A DNA stretch of 64,000 bases from Neospora caninum Liverpool. Taxonomy: Eukaryota; Apicomplexa; Conoidasida; Eucoccidiorida; Sarcocystidae. The stretch lies in NCBI RefSeq assembly GCF_000208865.1, contig NC_018398.1, positions 3,100,001 through 3,164,000 of the forward strand, in the 5' to 3' direction. Numbering within the stretch: the first letter of the stretch is position 1; each line of letters opens with the position of its first letter. The notes below the pieces were generated by a model. It was given only the letters and a program-made list of their open reading frames with translations. It was not told the DNA's origin and ran no database searches. The position numbers were made by a program, and so were the translations under genes. This document shows, piece by piece, positions 13,301 through 25,592 of the stretch.

Positions 13301-16261
13301 GAAATGCACACGGGCCGCGGCGGCAGCAACTGGCTCCGCAGCAGGCGCGGCAAGTCAGCGAAGCAAAACTGCTCGACGTGAGCTCCAAAAACCTAGAGTC
13401 ACAGAGAGCAACGGAACCCTACGACGATCTCTGCGCGAGGCGCAGTGCAAACACGAGAGACCGTCCCTGCGTTTCTTCGGTTGAGTCCGCAACCCCTTTG
13501 TCAAACGTGAAAATACAGACATGCGCTCAGACACAGATCGATAACATGAGAGATACAGATGCATATGCACATATACATCTAAACAACGAGCTATACAGAC
13601 TGACATGCATATATGTCGATACTCGGGTGCAAGTGGCGCAATATAATTATATATATATATATATATAAATATATAAATATACAAGTATATACGGTTCAAG
13701 GTTTAGATATATACATATATATATATATATGCACCCACCCACACACACACACACGGCGGACGCGAGGGCGACTGTGATTCAGCTTCTTTAGGATTCGACG
13801 CTTTTCGCCCTCCAGCCTTGAGTTCTCTCGTTCGGCGTGAGTGACGAGAGTCGCCCACGATCTTTAGTCGGCCCTTACTGCTTGCAACGCCGCGTCTGTG
13901 CGAGCGTAGAGAATGCCTCTGGGGTCAACGGTGGTTGTTCCGGCCTTCGTCGCACTTCCCTCAGAGGCGGCAGCCGCTTTCGAGGGGTTCGGGTCTTTCT
14001 CTGTCTTGGCCTTTTCACCCTTCTCTTCCGCAGGCACGAGCAAGTTGTTTGCCATCACGTGGGCCCAGACGGCGCGCAAAATGCCGCAAAGAGACAGCTG
14101 CTGCCTCCCGCCACACAGCGTTGACAGAGCGTCGCTCAACTGAGAAAGAAGACAAGAGACATGGCGCAGAAGAATTGGAACAGCCCAAGTCACGGCGCGG
14201 CGGAGACAGCCGAAGGCTTTCCGGCCAGATGCGGGGAAACTGAGGACGGCAAGAACGCGCGAGAGGGAGCGAAGAAGGAAAGCGAAGGCGAAAAGGACGA
14301 CAGAGGCCGCAAGGCTCACCCGGAATGTGGGCGTTCGGTAGTTGATGAAGAAGAGAATTTTCAGGGGCATCTCCCGGCTGCCTTTGCGCTGTATGGACAG
14401 CCCATCAAAGAGCGAAGCTGCGAGAGAACTCGTCGTTCGACTGTCCCACACGACGCTCTCCTCGGGAGTCAGAATCATCACCCGCGAGAAGAAGGAGGAA
14501 AATCGGGGGGTGAAAACACTGGCGCCAGGACCTCCGGCGCTGTTGCTCCCCGCATTCTGCTCACAAGCACAGAAACAATGCCGCACGAGCGACGGCTTCG
14601 ACTGGTTCCGAGCCGAGAGGGACTTCACCTTGAAACTGTGTGTGGGTCTCCAGATTCGAACCCGTGCAAAGGACGAGACAAAGCCGAGAGAAATCGAGAC
14701 GGGCAGAAACAGCGAAGGCTACAGAAAAAGAGGAGTGAGACAAGCAAGGCAAGAAGCTCGGGGGAAACGCGCGCCTGAGCGGGTTCTCAGCCCTCTTCTC
14801 TTTCGCGTTCTCTGCCCCCGGCTTCCCTTCCCTCTCTCCCCCATCTCTTACGTCTTGTTTCTCCATGCTAACGGCTTTGATGTACAGACACCAGGAGGGC
14901 GGCGGGGTGTGGACGTCGGACGTTTCGACCGGGCCCACGCATGCGTTTTTCTTCCCTTCTTCGCCCGGAAAGCCACTCGCTGCATGCGCCGCCACGCGCT
15001 CGCCCGGGGCGCCTGCGACTTCGCCGCCGGCGGACTGCGCATTCGCCAGCGTCGCCGCAGAGAGCGCGGCAGCGAGTCTGTCAGGCTGCGGCGCATGCAT
15101 GTCGAATGCGGAGTACGGTGGCGGTTGGTTCTCGTGCGTGTTGTAGATGAAGACACGGAGACGGCGCCGCGAAAGAAGTGTTGGAAGAACCTGAGGAGGA
15201 GGCAGAACCGGCGAAAGACAACTAGCCGGGAGTCCAACGCGCTGCCGAGACACCCCAAAAACTCCAGGCTCCCCACACGCCACTCCTACAGGCACGGCTG
15301 GGCCCGCAGGCGTCGCGTCTCAGGTTCCTTCTTGCGGGTTAAGCTGCCTCGGCTGCCTTGCACTTGTTCGACTTACAATGCGGCTACTTGTTTGCAGACA
15401 GGGGTAGCAGGTGTCTCGCAAACTCGTCACCAACTGCTCGACGGATTCGTCCATCTCACGCTGCAACTCGCCCAGAGCCGCGGATTCTCTGTAGAGTTCC
15501 GGGCACACCTCGCGCACCTGCGCAGTCGGACGGGGTCGAAAAAGGTGCGAGAAATCCAGCTAAAACCGCACCTTCTTGAAAAGGCCATCGCACAAACGAC
15601 ATTGCTACAAACGACGACAAACATTTGCACACCTTCTTTCAACATCCACAGACATACACACGCATTATTTCCACAACTACAGAGAGAGATGTATCTGCGC
15701 ATATACGTCTACGGTGAGCACCACGACCTGTAGATAGGGCGATAGCAAGAAACAGCTGTGCACACGTGTCGAGATGCAGAGACCCGCAAAACCGTTTTGC
15801 ATTTTTTTGACATTGATCTGCGGCAATGTTTCACCCTTTAGGCCCCCTCCACGTGTGTCTCTCCGCGCTTGCAAAAGGGAGAGTGCGTCCCGCCTTTCGC
15901 CCTTTTGTTTGGAACCATCCCGCCCTTCTGCTTGGTGCGGTGTACGTACACATTCCGGGACTTCGACGCACGGCACGAAACCGTTCCCCTTTCCCTCCCG
16001 TTTTCCATCGGAGAGTGGCGAGGCTCCTGTCGGTTTCCCGCCTGCGCCAGCAACGCTCTGTCCTTTGTGTCGAAGAGCGGAGGCGGTCCCTGACGCCCCC
16101 ACGACGCTCGCGGGAGGCTTTCGCGCGCATGCAGAAGCCGAGGCGCCCGCCAGCGCCCGCGAGCTCGACGAGGGCGAAACTTCGTTCTGCTGCGAGGCTG
16201 GAGAAGCGCCGCCGCCGTCAGCGAGACCGGGGCCAGCGACGCCAGCTGAAGAAACCGTCAT
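10313..16261 (-). CDS. BAF60/SMARCD-type SWI/SNF subunit with SWIB domain
   Basis: Accessory subunit of a SWI/SNF chromatin-remodelling complex, expected to be nuclear. Exons in transcript order: 16261-15950, 15517-15377, 15190-14852, 14556-14320, 14139-13879, 13392-12778, 12471-12265, 12002-11935, 11481-11430, 11104-10313 (TGA); about 1007 aa. Family landmarks appear in order: VREVCPELYRESAALGELQ, RRLRVFIYNTHEN, FSSFFSRVMI, INYRTPTFRLSDAL, the SWIB core (SLCGILRAVWAHVMANNLL; about 340-450), LLPPRPVCISHPL, a coiled coil (IDAKLKQAMEKLQQRVMYL), FAKDPLAALKRFLG, and PWVPRAVQRYLQKRN, which matches the extreme C-terminus of human SMARCD1. Exons 2-10 are strong. Exon 1 is low-complexity and its donor (GTACGT at 15949) is tentative. 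Residues 745-1007 are an extra Pro/Gly/Met-rich tail with no family counterpart. The gene shares a divergent promoter with the SET gene. Confidence 0.94.
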
Positions 16262-18126
16262 GGTTTGAGAAAGTGAGAAGGAAAATCGGGGGGAGACGAG
16301 AACAAGAGAGAGGAGTTCAAGGCGAAAAAGAAACAGAGAGGGCTGTTAACGAGGGAGGAGACGGCGGATACGGAGAGAGAGGAGAGGCCTGCTAAGGACG
16401 AACAAGGAGCTGAACAAGGAAGAGAAAAGGAAGGGATACCTGGAGAGGATCAAAGAAGATGGAAATGGAAACGAAGAGAAAAAAGAAAGGAGGGGCGAGT
16501 GTGAAGGAGGGGGAGAAGAGAAGAGAGTCTTCTCCTTCCCCCCCGAGGAGAGAAATCAGGTCGGAGGCGTTTCCGGCTCTGGAGAGGCTTCCCGGGGAAA
16601 CGAAAATTTGTCTTTGTTTTTCAGACGGGAAGAAGAAACAATGAAGAGACACTTTGGTTCTGTCGTCGCACTGTTTACACCAAAACGCCGCAGAGAACGC
16701 CACGACAGCACGCGTTTTCTCGGGAGAGAGCAAACGTGGAGAACAGTCGACAGGCCCGAAGAATCCCCGGCGGGAAAAACGGTGCAAGACGAGGGATGCC
16801 GCGGAAGCTTGTTTCGGGCGAAAAACAGGAAACATCCACTTCTTGCATATCCGTCTAGCCTCGTCTCTCTTGTATAGCCCTCTCTCTCGAGCGATGCACG
16901 TGCATGCATCCGCAGTCCACTGTCGCCCAGGAGTGCGAAGATCCCAGACACGCAAACAGCCTTTGCACAACGAAAAAAAGCGCGGTTCTCTGGCGCCTGC
17001 TCTATTTGGGTGTATGTACACCTCAGACGCACTCCCGGAGGGAGGCTGAGGGCCCCGCTTTTGTTCCGTTGGAGAGGCTTGGAATTCGAGGGAAGAAGCT
17101 TCGTGGATAGCTCGCTTTCTTGCGCGCGAGAACAGCCTCGGGTCTGTCTCGTGCCGAGGCTTTCCTGCGACTTCGCGCTCCGCGTGAATCCAAGAAAGGG
17201 GTGCGCTCGCGCAACAGAGGGGGTGTCTCCGCTCACACGGACCGTGGCGGGGCGAGAGAGAACAGAGAGAGAGGAGAGCCGTTGTCTTGTCGCCCTTTTC
17301 TCTTTCAACTTTCCTCCTTCCCACTTCCTCAGTCTCACTGCCTCTTGCTCACTTCCCCTCCGCTTTCTGTCAGTTTCTTTCCCCCGCCTCAGGGGGGACA
17401 CCCAGAGCAATCACACGCGGAAAAACACAAGAACCCTGGCACATTTGCCGCGTTTTCACCGTGGTTTTCCTCCCAGGGGAGAAGCGGGCCCTAGATGCGG
17501 GCCCGCTGGCCTTTTGACTCTCTGCATGCGCGCCTGGAGAGACATCTTCTCCTCGTTTCAGATACCTCTTCCACACACATATACACGTGTATACGTCTAT
17601 GGGAATGCATCGCTCTTCAGAGGCCTACATATATATATATATACATATATATATACATATATATATTGGAGGCATGCATGAACATATCTACATATAGATA
17701 TGCATGTGAAGCTCGATTTTGGTACGGAAGTGGTTTGGTGTGAGTGCTCGTTTGCCTCGCGAGCGACCGATCGACGGTGTCTCTCCGAAGGTGCGCTTGT
17801 GTGAGCACATTTTCCCTGGCGAGGTGGGGCGAGCAACGGAAAGGCGGAGAGCTCGTGCCGACGCTTTCTGTTTTGAAATCTTTTGATGCTTCTCGCGAAT
17901 CTGAGAGACATCTCCACATCTTGCGGCGCGCGTCGTGCTCCTTGCCTTTTTTCATCCGCATATCGGTCCGTCTTCAAACACGTATCTCCGTCTTTGTCCT
18001 AAAGTACTACCCTCTCATTTTACACTTGCCAGGTCGCCTTTTGAACGGTTTTTCCAGTTTCCCGTCGCGCTGCTTGGATCTGCCTGCGCCTGGAAAAGCC
18101 GGCGATTCCCGATTTCTGCCGAAAAG
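16262..18126. promoter_or_regulatory. Divergent promoter region of the BAF60 and SET genes
   Basis: The two ATGs lie back to back, 1.87 kb apart, so transcription of both should start here. The minus strand is pyrimidine-rich near 16270-16560, as expected for the BAF60 leader. The near-palindrome GGGTGTATGTACACCT sits at 17008-17023. A TA/CATATA run lies at about 17625-17670. Regulatory use is inferred from position only. Confidence 0.5.
17008..17023. promoter_or_regulatory. Near-palindromic GGTGTATGTACACC element
   Basis: GGGTGTATGTACACCT, between the BAF60 and SET start codons. The arms GGTGTA and TACACC are inverted around TG. Same core as the sites at 51886, 61056 and 62452. A transcription-factor site is inferred from repetition and position. 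Confidence 0.45.
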
Positions 18127-21100
18127 ATGTCGCCAGCATCGGCGTCTTTGCGACTGCTTTCAGCCGCATCTGCCGCTGCTTGGAGGCGCAGGACGCGAGA
18201 CTCCCGCGGGGACGCGCCGGAAGACTGCGCGAACGGCGAAACGCAGCGACTGAGGGGAGACGCTTACGGGCTCGGCGCGAGAGACATCTTTCAGACTCCC
18301 TTTTCTCGTGTGCAACACGCGCCGACAGGTGCCTCCCTCGCCGAGACGAAGAAGGCGCGCTCGCTGGCCGGAAGCGGAGAGACGGAGCGAGACGGTTCCG
18401 GACAGCGACTGAGGATCAGGCGAGGAGCACCCAGGCCAGCGCGGCAGCTGACGCGGGGTGTATGTACGCAGCTCCGGACGCTCGAGTGCGGAGTCGGGTA
18501 CAGGCGAGGGGTCAAGCGCGAAAATCAACAGGGAAGCGCACGAGCCTACCAACCGTCTGCGTGGTCTCTCGCTCCCCTGCTCGAGAGAAGAAAGACTTTC
18601 TCTCATCTCCGATCCCAGCGACTGGCGAGGGACCCGCCAAGCTCGTCACGCTTCTCTGCGGCTCTCTGCGCCTCGTCAACTTCGAATTCTTCTTGCTCTT
18701 CTGTCTCCGGTCCTTCTCCCTCTCGTCCTTCTTGTCCTTCGACTGCCTCCTCGTCGCTCTGGAGCTGGCTTTCTCCCTGGAATTGGAAACAAAAAAGGGA
18801 TCCCGCGCTGGAGATGAACAGGACATTCCTCGTTTGCGTGCAGACGCACGACGGAGAACGCCCGGCTTCGCTGCGAATTCGCCAAAGAAAGCCTGATGAA
18901 GGACAAGGTACTCCCCCAGACGAAAACCCCTCTTTGCGACTGCCAAAGTCTTTCGCTTCAATTTGTTTCTCCCTCTCGCCTCAAAACAGCCACACTGGAC
19001 CGCCAAATGCATCTGACCTTCCATATATATACATATAGATGTACCTTCACACACATGTGCAAACAAATATGCATAGAAGCATATACATATACATGTATAT
19101 ATATGCGCGCAAATATACATTCCTACGTATATTCATACAAAACCACAGATAAACATATATGTATATATATATATATATATGCACGTTTGTAGGTGGAGAG
19201 GAAGAAAAGCGAGCGGGGCGGTTTCCTTGGTGATACCTTCCCTTCTCGGTTCCTCGCATCTGAGCGTATATGTGCGCGACGTGATTGAAGCATTCTCTGG
19301 ACGTGGAAGAGGTTTCCGGCTCATGAGACGCGTTTTGTGCCTTTGGTGTTCGCCTTTTTTTTGCAGGCGGAGGGCTGTTCGGAGTGGAGGCTGTCGCGGA
19401 AGGGACACTCGGTTTCGGGGACGCCGTTTGCACGGAGAAGCCGTTGCTCGTTGGCTCCTCTCAGGGGTCGTTCGCAGCGGAGGTTTTTGATTTGCGTGCG
19501 CTCCTCGAACAGAGACAGAAACCGTCGTCGGCCGCTCTCGGACTTGGATCCTGTCCCCCTGAACTGTGTCGCCCGTTCGCCTCCTCCGCCTCGTCCCCGG
19601 ACTCCGCCACGAAAGGCGAGCAAGCGGCGGCGTTTGTGCCTCCGTTTCTCGATCTCCTCGCCTCTGCACTTTTGGCCAAACAGTCGGCGACAGCGTCGCG
19701 TTCGTCCCAGAGCGCCGCGCCGGTTTCCACCAAAGAGGCGCAAGCTCTGTTGGCCCTCGTGTCCCACTTCGCCTCTCGCGCGTCTTCAGAGACTGCCTCG
19801 TCACCAGGCGCGGCGAAGGCTGAGGAAGGCGAAGGCGCAGACAGCCCTCAGCGGCAGCTTGCGAGGCAGCTGCAGCCTTTCCTGCTTCCCCAGTTTCAGC
19901 ACGAGAGCGAGGAGGATATCGAGACGCTCATCTCGCTCCTGCGTCTCGCAGTGTTGCCTTTGCCGTCGGGAGACTCAGAGAGCAAACGCGACGGAACGGC
20001 AAGCGACTGCCGCGCCCTGCGTCGCCCCTCGAAGACGCCGAGCGAGCCTGCACCAGCGCGAGTGGGGTTCTTCCCGCTTCTCCTGGTCCTTTCCGACGAG
20101 CCGACGTGCTGTCCGAACGTCGTCTTGGCCTTTTCGGACGAAGCGAAAAACCCGACGGCAAACCTTGAGCAACTGAACCTCGCGTACGTCCTGCTCGCCC
20201 CAGACGCCCCATCCAGTTCCGACTGCCATGTCCCTGGCGCCTCTCGCCCTTCCTCCTCGCCGACTGCCAGCGTAGACGCTCGAACGACTGGAGAGTCTAC
20301 GCACGTAGCAGAAACGGCGGCGGGGTGTCTGGGCCCCGACCTCAGCGAGGCGGCTGTGACGCGGCAGTTGTCCCTTCGCGTGTCCCAGAACAGCTCGCTG
20401 GAGTCTCTCTACGCGCCGACCTTCATGAGGGAAGCGCGGCGTCGGCGCCGAAACTTGGGCGCCGTCTCCCGCGCATGCGCTTGTAAGAGGTGCACGCGCG
20501 CGCCGGAACTCTGTCGGAGTTTCAACTGCCAGTCTTGTCTCTCATCGGACGCAGCCGCGGGAAAGAACGCGAACCCGTCCGCCTCCTTTCGGCCCGAGAT
20601 GCCTCCCATCGTTTGCCCCACCAGCCCCTCAAAGACCCGCGCCCTCGCCGACACCCCCATGCAGTGTCTTCGGTGCGGGAAAGAGGTGAGATGCGAGGGA
20701 ACTAATTGCAGTCGGGGGGTGCGAAACTGAGTCCACGCTTACCTTTTTTCCGCGTTTCCCGCCGGTAAAGATGGAACTCCGATTCGCGGTGCCGGCTCGG
20801 AAAAATCGCGAGTGCGAAGGCGCTCGAAACCTTCGCAGGCGACCCGGGTGATCTCGGCTGTCGTTCTGTTTTGCGCGATCCCCATACCGCCAACATGCAG
20901 AAGCATCTAGCCCCGGATCCGAGAGGGGAGGGACAAGGAGACGAGTCGTGTGCGGATGGTGCACGCGCGTACAAGACAGAATTGCAACGGCGGATGCTGG
21001 GCATCTGTGCAGGCTTCCGAGGAGACCAAGAAGCGTTTCGAAGCGGCGGAGCAGAGCCTCTTCATGTCCCTCATGACCGCGGCCCACGTGGGTGCCGACG

Positions 21101-23657
21101 CGCGGCGGCGCCTCCCCTCGACTGCCTTCGACGCCCTAGCAGACGCTGCAGGTGAGAGAACGTTTTTGCCCGTGGAAACCAAGAGAGCGTCACTGGACGG
21201 TTCCTCTCCCGGACGCTACGCGTGCCGCACGCGACGTCCATCTCTCGCCTGGCTTGCGAAACTTTCCCGAGCACAAATTGTTCCACAACCAAACTGAGGT
21301 CGAAGAGGGAACGCAGCCAGGCAGGACGCAAGCGCAACACCACAAACCCGCAGCCCATCCGAAATGAGCATATCCACAAGAATCTATAAATGTATATAGG
21401 AAACGCATATTTAAGTATTCGTGCATCTTGTGCATTGGTGCGGTCCCACGAGCTCGCCTCTCAGCGGTATAGGACGGGAGCGTCCCGGCTTGTGGAAGCA
21501 TCAGCCAGAACGGTATCCCTCCGCGTCCGTTTTTGTCCCCTGAACCGCCCTTGTTTTTTCTCGCCGTTGACTCGCCTTCGCCCCACGCGTGCGAGTCTTC
21601 TCACGTCTGTATCCGTTCTTCGGTCTGTTGAAACCAAGTCGCCAGTTTTGTCTCTCGTCTCGGTGTGCGGCGGGCGTGGGCCGCCGCGGTGCCTCCTTCA
21701 CGTTCTCGTGCGTTCCAAAAGCGCCAAGGCGTCCTGGGCTTTCGGTTCGATTGTCGCAGTCGGCAGCGACGCAGAGAGCCGTGCGCTGATCGCGGACTCC
21801 CACTTCCTTCGTGTACGCCAGTTCACCCAGGGACTGTATCGTCTCGTTCAACAGGCGGCCGAGAGACAGGTATGCGCGCCGCAGCGTCTTTGACACTGTC
21901 ACGTCGGGAGAGGCCGTAGACGCCCTCGTGGCGGTCGAGCTTTCGATCTACACATGCATGGCCTGTCGCACCCTCTTGGGTCGAGAGGGACTGAGGGCCG
22001 TCAGACGCAGCGCGCACTCTGGCTTGCCTTTCCTTCTCAGCCGCTTGTCTTTGCCGCACTCAGAAGCGCACGTGTCCAGCGACTTTCGTGATATAAAACG
22101 GGGATCGCAGGGAAACTGTACGGAGGCACGAAGGGGCGTTGCCGCCCGAAGGCGACAGCGGGAGAACGACGGGTCCGTGCGTTGTGAATCCGCGGTTCAC
22201 CCTGCCTGCCGTGTGTCTTCGCAGACGAACCGGACGGCTGCCGGACCCACGCCGGGGCTGCTTGCTCGGAGCGAGAAGCCAGAGCTCCTGCGGCGGCGAT
22301 GCGACGCTGTCATCCAGGCAACTCGATCGTAGGATTCTTGAGTTCCTTTTCTTGGCTTCAGCGCATGGTGGCCCAGCGAGCGGTGGTGCATAGGCGTGCT
22401 GAGTGTGCCTGCAGACATCGGTTTGCTGTGTTGCGTAGGCAGCTGCATGTGTGCATTCTTGCACGTCCGATTGTTCTTCGAAAGATTGTGAAAGGGGGAG
22501 CCGTGAGAAAGGCGGTGTGTCGCTCTCCCTGCCGTCTCGCTGCCGATACAACTCGAAGGGCTTTTCGAAACTTTGTGGGTTTTGTGTTTCTGCGAAGGGC
22601 CGCTGCAGGGGTTTCAACTCCCGCGAAGCGCCGCTGTGACCCGACGGGGCAGTGGTCCCAAAGTCCAGCGAGGCTCGTTTCGCGGTTTCGCTTCGATCGT
22701 TTTGCAATTGAACGTTTCTGCGTGTTTGGCTGTTCTCCACATTCCCATCACTCCACCTGTCCTCGCCAAGTTCCTGGCATCCCGTTTACTACCTACTTCA
22801 GAACAGGCGCAACGAGCTCAGGGAAGGGACAACGATATGGGCGCTCGCATTTCGTTTCATGGAAATCGACTTCTAAACCCTCAGTGCAGACTGGTCCAAA
22901 AATGGAGCCCTATCCTCCGCACAAAACGCCTGCGTGTTCAGTGCATATGCAGCGGCGAGTCGAGCCGACCTTTCCGTTTGCACGCCAGCCTTTTTAGCGC
23001 CCGTCCTCGTCGCTGGTTGTGTCTTCACTCAGGGTCGTGGGGTATCACCCGGATGAGGCCAGACTGCTCGAGAGCCTCGCCCTGGTCACTGGAGAAGAGG
23101 AGGACTTCCAGCGCGCCTACCGCAGGTGAGAGCGCACAACGCTCCGTTGGCTTGGCTGTGTCTCACGAGAGTGGTTCCAGATTGAAAATGCGTCGCCTTC
23201 GCCCGGCGTCTCTTCACTCGGCAATTCGAATGGAGGCAGTCGCCGCGCGTCGTGCGAAAGGCGCCGCGTGCTGCAGGCCGGTGTGGAGGTGTCCGCAATG
23301 TATCGTGTTGCCTTGCCACTGAAAGCCGTGTGGAGATCCGGTCGTAACATTCGTGGTGTTGCGGAGCTTAGTCGGGGCGCCGTCGGCGATGCTCCGCAGG
23401 CAGAGAGGGTCGGCTATAAGGGCGTCGCTTCCCGCATGTGTTGCAGCCTCGCTGTGGGCGTGTGCGAACAGGCGTCAGGCATTCTACAGAGGCAACGCAA
23501 GGCAATGCGTCCCGCCGTACGAAGTTTGGAAAAAGAGGCTGCTTGTAAGTCAAGCCTCCTCGAGCGCTGCTGCTTCGCCGCCAACAAGCGACGCAATGCG
23601 CGCTGTAGAATCCTCAGCTTAAAGCAGCGACACACAGCGGAGTCTCGTGGGTGCTAA
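18127..23657 (+). CDS. Divergent SMYD-like SET-domain protein
   Basis: A lysine-methyltransferase-type protein, possibly inactive. Exons: 18127-18907, 19367-20685, 21013-21151, 21760-21869, 22225-22328, 23033-23125, 23447-23657 (TAA); about 918 aa. Exon 1 is low-complexity. Its last codons join exon 2 as DEGQGGGLFGVEAVAEG, the usual opening of a SET domain. EPTCCPNVVLAF (506-517) sits where SET proteins have NHSCxPN. YAPTFMREARRRRRNL then CACKRC (631-636) and CRSFNCQSC match the end of SET plus a Cys-rich post-SET segment. Later exons give a helical C-terminus like that of SMYD proteins (GYHPDEARLLESLALVTGEE). No Cys-rich MYND finger is seen between the two SET halves. The ATG at 18127 is the first in this frame. 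Exon 7 is the weakest: its in-phase reading ends at 23657, but another frame looks equally coding, so the 3' end may differ. Confidence 0.72.
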
Positions 23658-25592
23658 TATCCACTCTGCCAAGATATATGTAGCTATGTCGCGGGTTCGG
23701 TCTAATGTGTCCCCAATAGCGCTGTCCGGGACTCTGGGCGTTCTCTGCCTCTGCGGTGCGGGGAGCTTAAGGCCCTGAGGCCAGGCACGCGGAACAATGT
23801 GGGGGAAACACCGGACACACTTTCGACACCTTGGCGCCCGCGGAGCGTGGAAAGGTTGAGATTTCGGATCGTGATGCTGTCCCGTCCTGGATCGGGGCTC
23901 TGAGACAAAGAGGACACGCGCCGTGGCTACCCGAAATCGATCTTGCGTGGGCGGAGAGCTCCGTTCGGTCCGTTGCTCCGCGGCGGAGATTTTCCCGGAA
24001 AAAACGAGAAACGACGCTCTGTGTTGTTGCACCGTGTGCTGCATCGCTCTCCTAAGAGTTGCGTGCCTGTCCGCTTACGGATCAGCCAGAAAAAAAACAC
24101 TCGTTAAACAGACTTTTCAGATTCGGCACATCCTACGGTTTAGAGGAATCGCTAGACTTTCGGAGTCGAGAAGCAATTTCCACCACCGCGGGTGCGCCGG
24201 CAGAGAGGCTTGGTTTGATGCACCGTCGCAGTTAGCCATGTTTGGACCGCGAAGGCGTAACAAAACCTGCGCGGTCGGGCGCAGTCGCGCGCAGCCGCCA
24301 ACGTCCCTGAACTAGTTCGCACTACACAACCACGGGAACGGCGACGGGGTTTTCTTCCCACCACCGGTTTGTGCATCGGACGTCAGCAGAGAGCGGAAGT
24401 TTACGAGCGTTGTCCGAATGGTAGGAGCGACGAGTGGAGTGTGTCGCCTTCTGGAAATCTCGAAAGTATGAAAACAATCTCCAGGCAGGGTGGCGACAGG
24501 GTCAGACAGCGATTGTGTTCTCGAGATAAGAACTAACGAATCGGTTTCGGACGGTCTTGCTCGAAAATTTGGCGAGCCTGGGGTCTCCGCCAGGCAGTTC
24601 AGATCGAGAGACTGGCTCCGCGTCTCCGGCCGGATCGGCCCACATTCGCTCGGCCATCGAAACAGCATCTGCATGTAAACTAGGTAGTGGAGAACGACTT
24701 CTACAGCTGTTCGTCGGCGCATACTTGACCGACTGGAACACTTGGACGTGAATGCCCGTCTCGACTCCTCTCGTTACAGATTCGCATGCACCGAACATCT
24801 CGGGTTACGCTCACTCACGTTCAGCGTCTATTTGGCGGAACTACTGCGCGAATGGAAACCGGCTAGATGTAGTTGCAGTGCATCCTCACAGGCACACAGC
24901 GACGGTTCACACAGCGGAACCCAGAGCCGTTTTCCGGAACGGCCGATAGTGATGTCTATCGGAGCTAAGGTCGGCAAACGTAGATTCGTGCGCTGGACTA
25001 TCGCATTCGACGAACGGCGTGCGGCAGTCGTGCAGCTTCCGCACTCCTGAGGCGTGGCTAGGTGAAACTGGTCGTGTTCAGGCGTGCACACGAACGCCGG
25101 CTGGACGTTCGTGGTGGCGCATGGCACTGAGATGTACTGCCTTTACAGTTTTGACTCACTGGAGGCGTGGGAGCATGAACCATGTCAGTCCCCTGAACAG
25201 AGTTCGCTTTGTGGCTACCAGGCCGGTACACCACGCCGCCTGTCTCTCCGAAACCAAGCATAGGAACGGGCACATCAAATTCGTGCGGCATTCGCCGACA
25301 TTCGCCTCGTCACCTGACGAAGGGGGTTTTCGCGTCAAACAACTCTCATCCGGCCGTCGCCTCGGCAAGGCGTCGACCGTTTCGCTGGGCGAAAGTGGGG
25401 TACGTCCGTACAGACGTCACACTGTGATCCCAGAACAGTCCTGCACGCTTGGCGTTCTTTCCACGCCCACGAAATGCGTGCATGCGGTCGCAAAACGAGT
25501 GTGTTCGAATCCGCTGCCGTTTGCAGCTCGCCTCCCACAGCGGCGCCACGAATGGTGCGCACACCATCTGACCTGCTGTTTTTTTGTCCGGG
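23658..25592. other. Convergent spacer after the SET gene
   Basis: Lies between the SET gene stop and the stop of the secreted-protein gene on the other strand. Only short, unrelated ORFs (60-200 codons) with no recognisable domains were seen. Most likely the two 3' UTRs, possibly including a missed last exon of the SET gene. Confidence 0.45.

Noticed and set aside
16392..17681. Overlapping 220-310-codon frames on both strands in the BAF60/SET spacer
   Set aside because: Mutually overlapping frames without domains, in purine/pyrimidine-biased DNA between two divergent starts. Typical of leader and promoter sequence.
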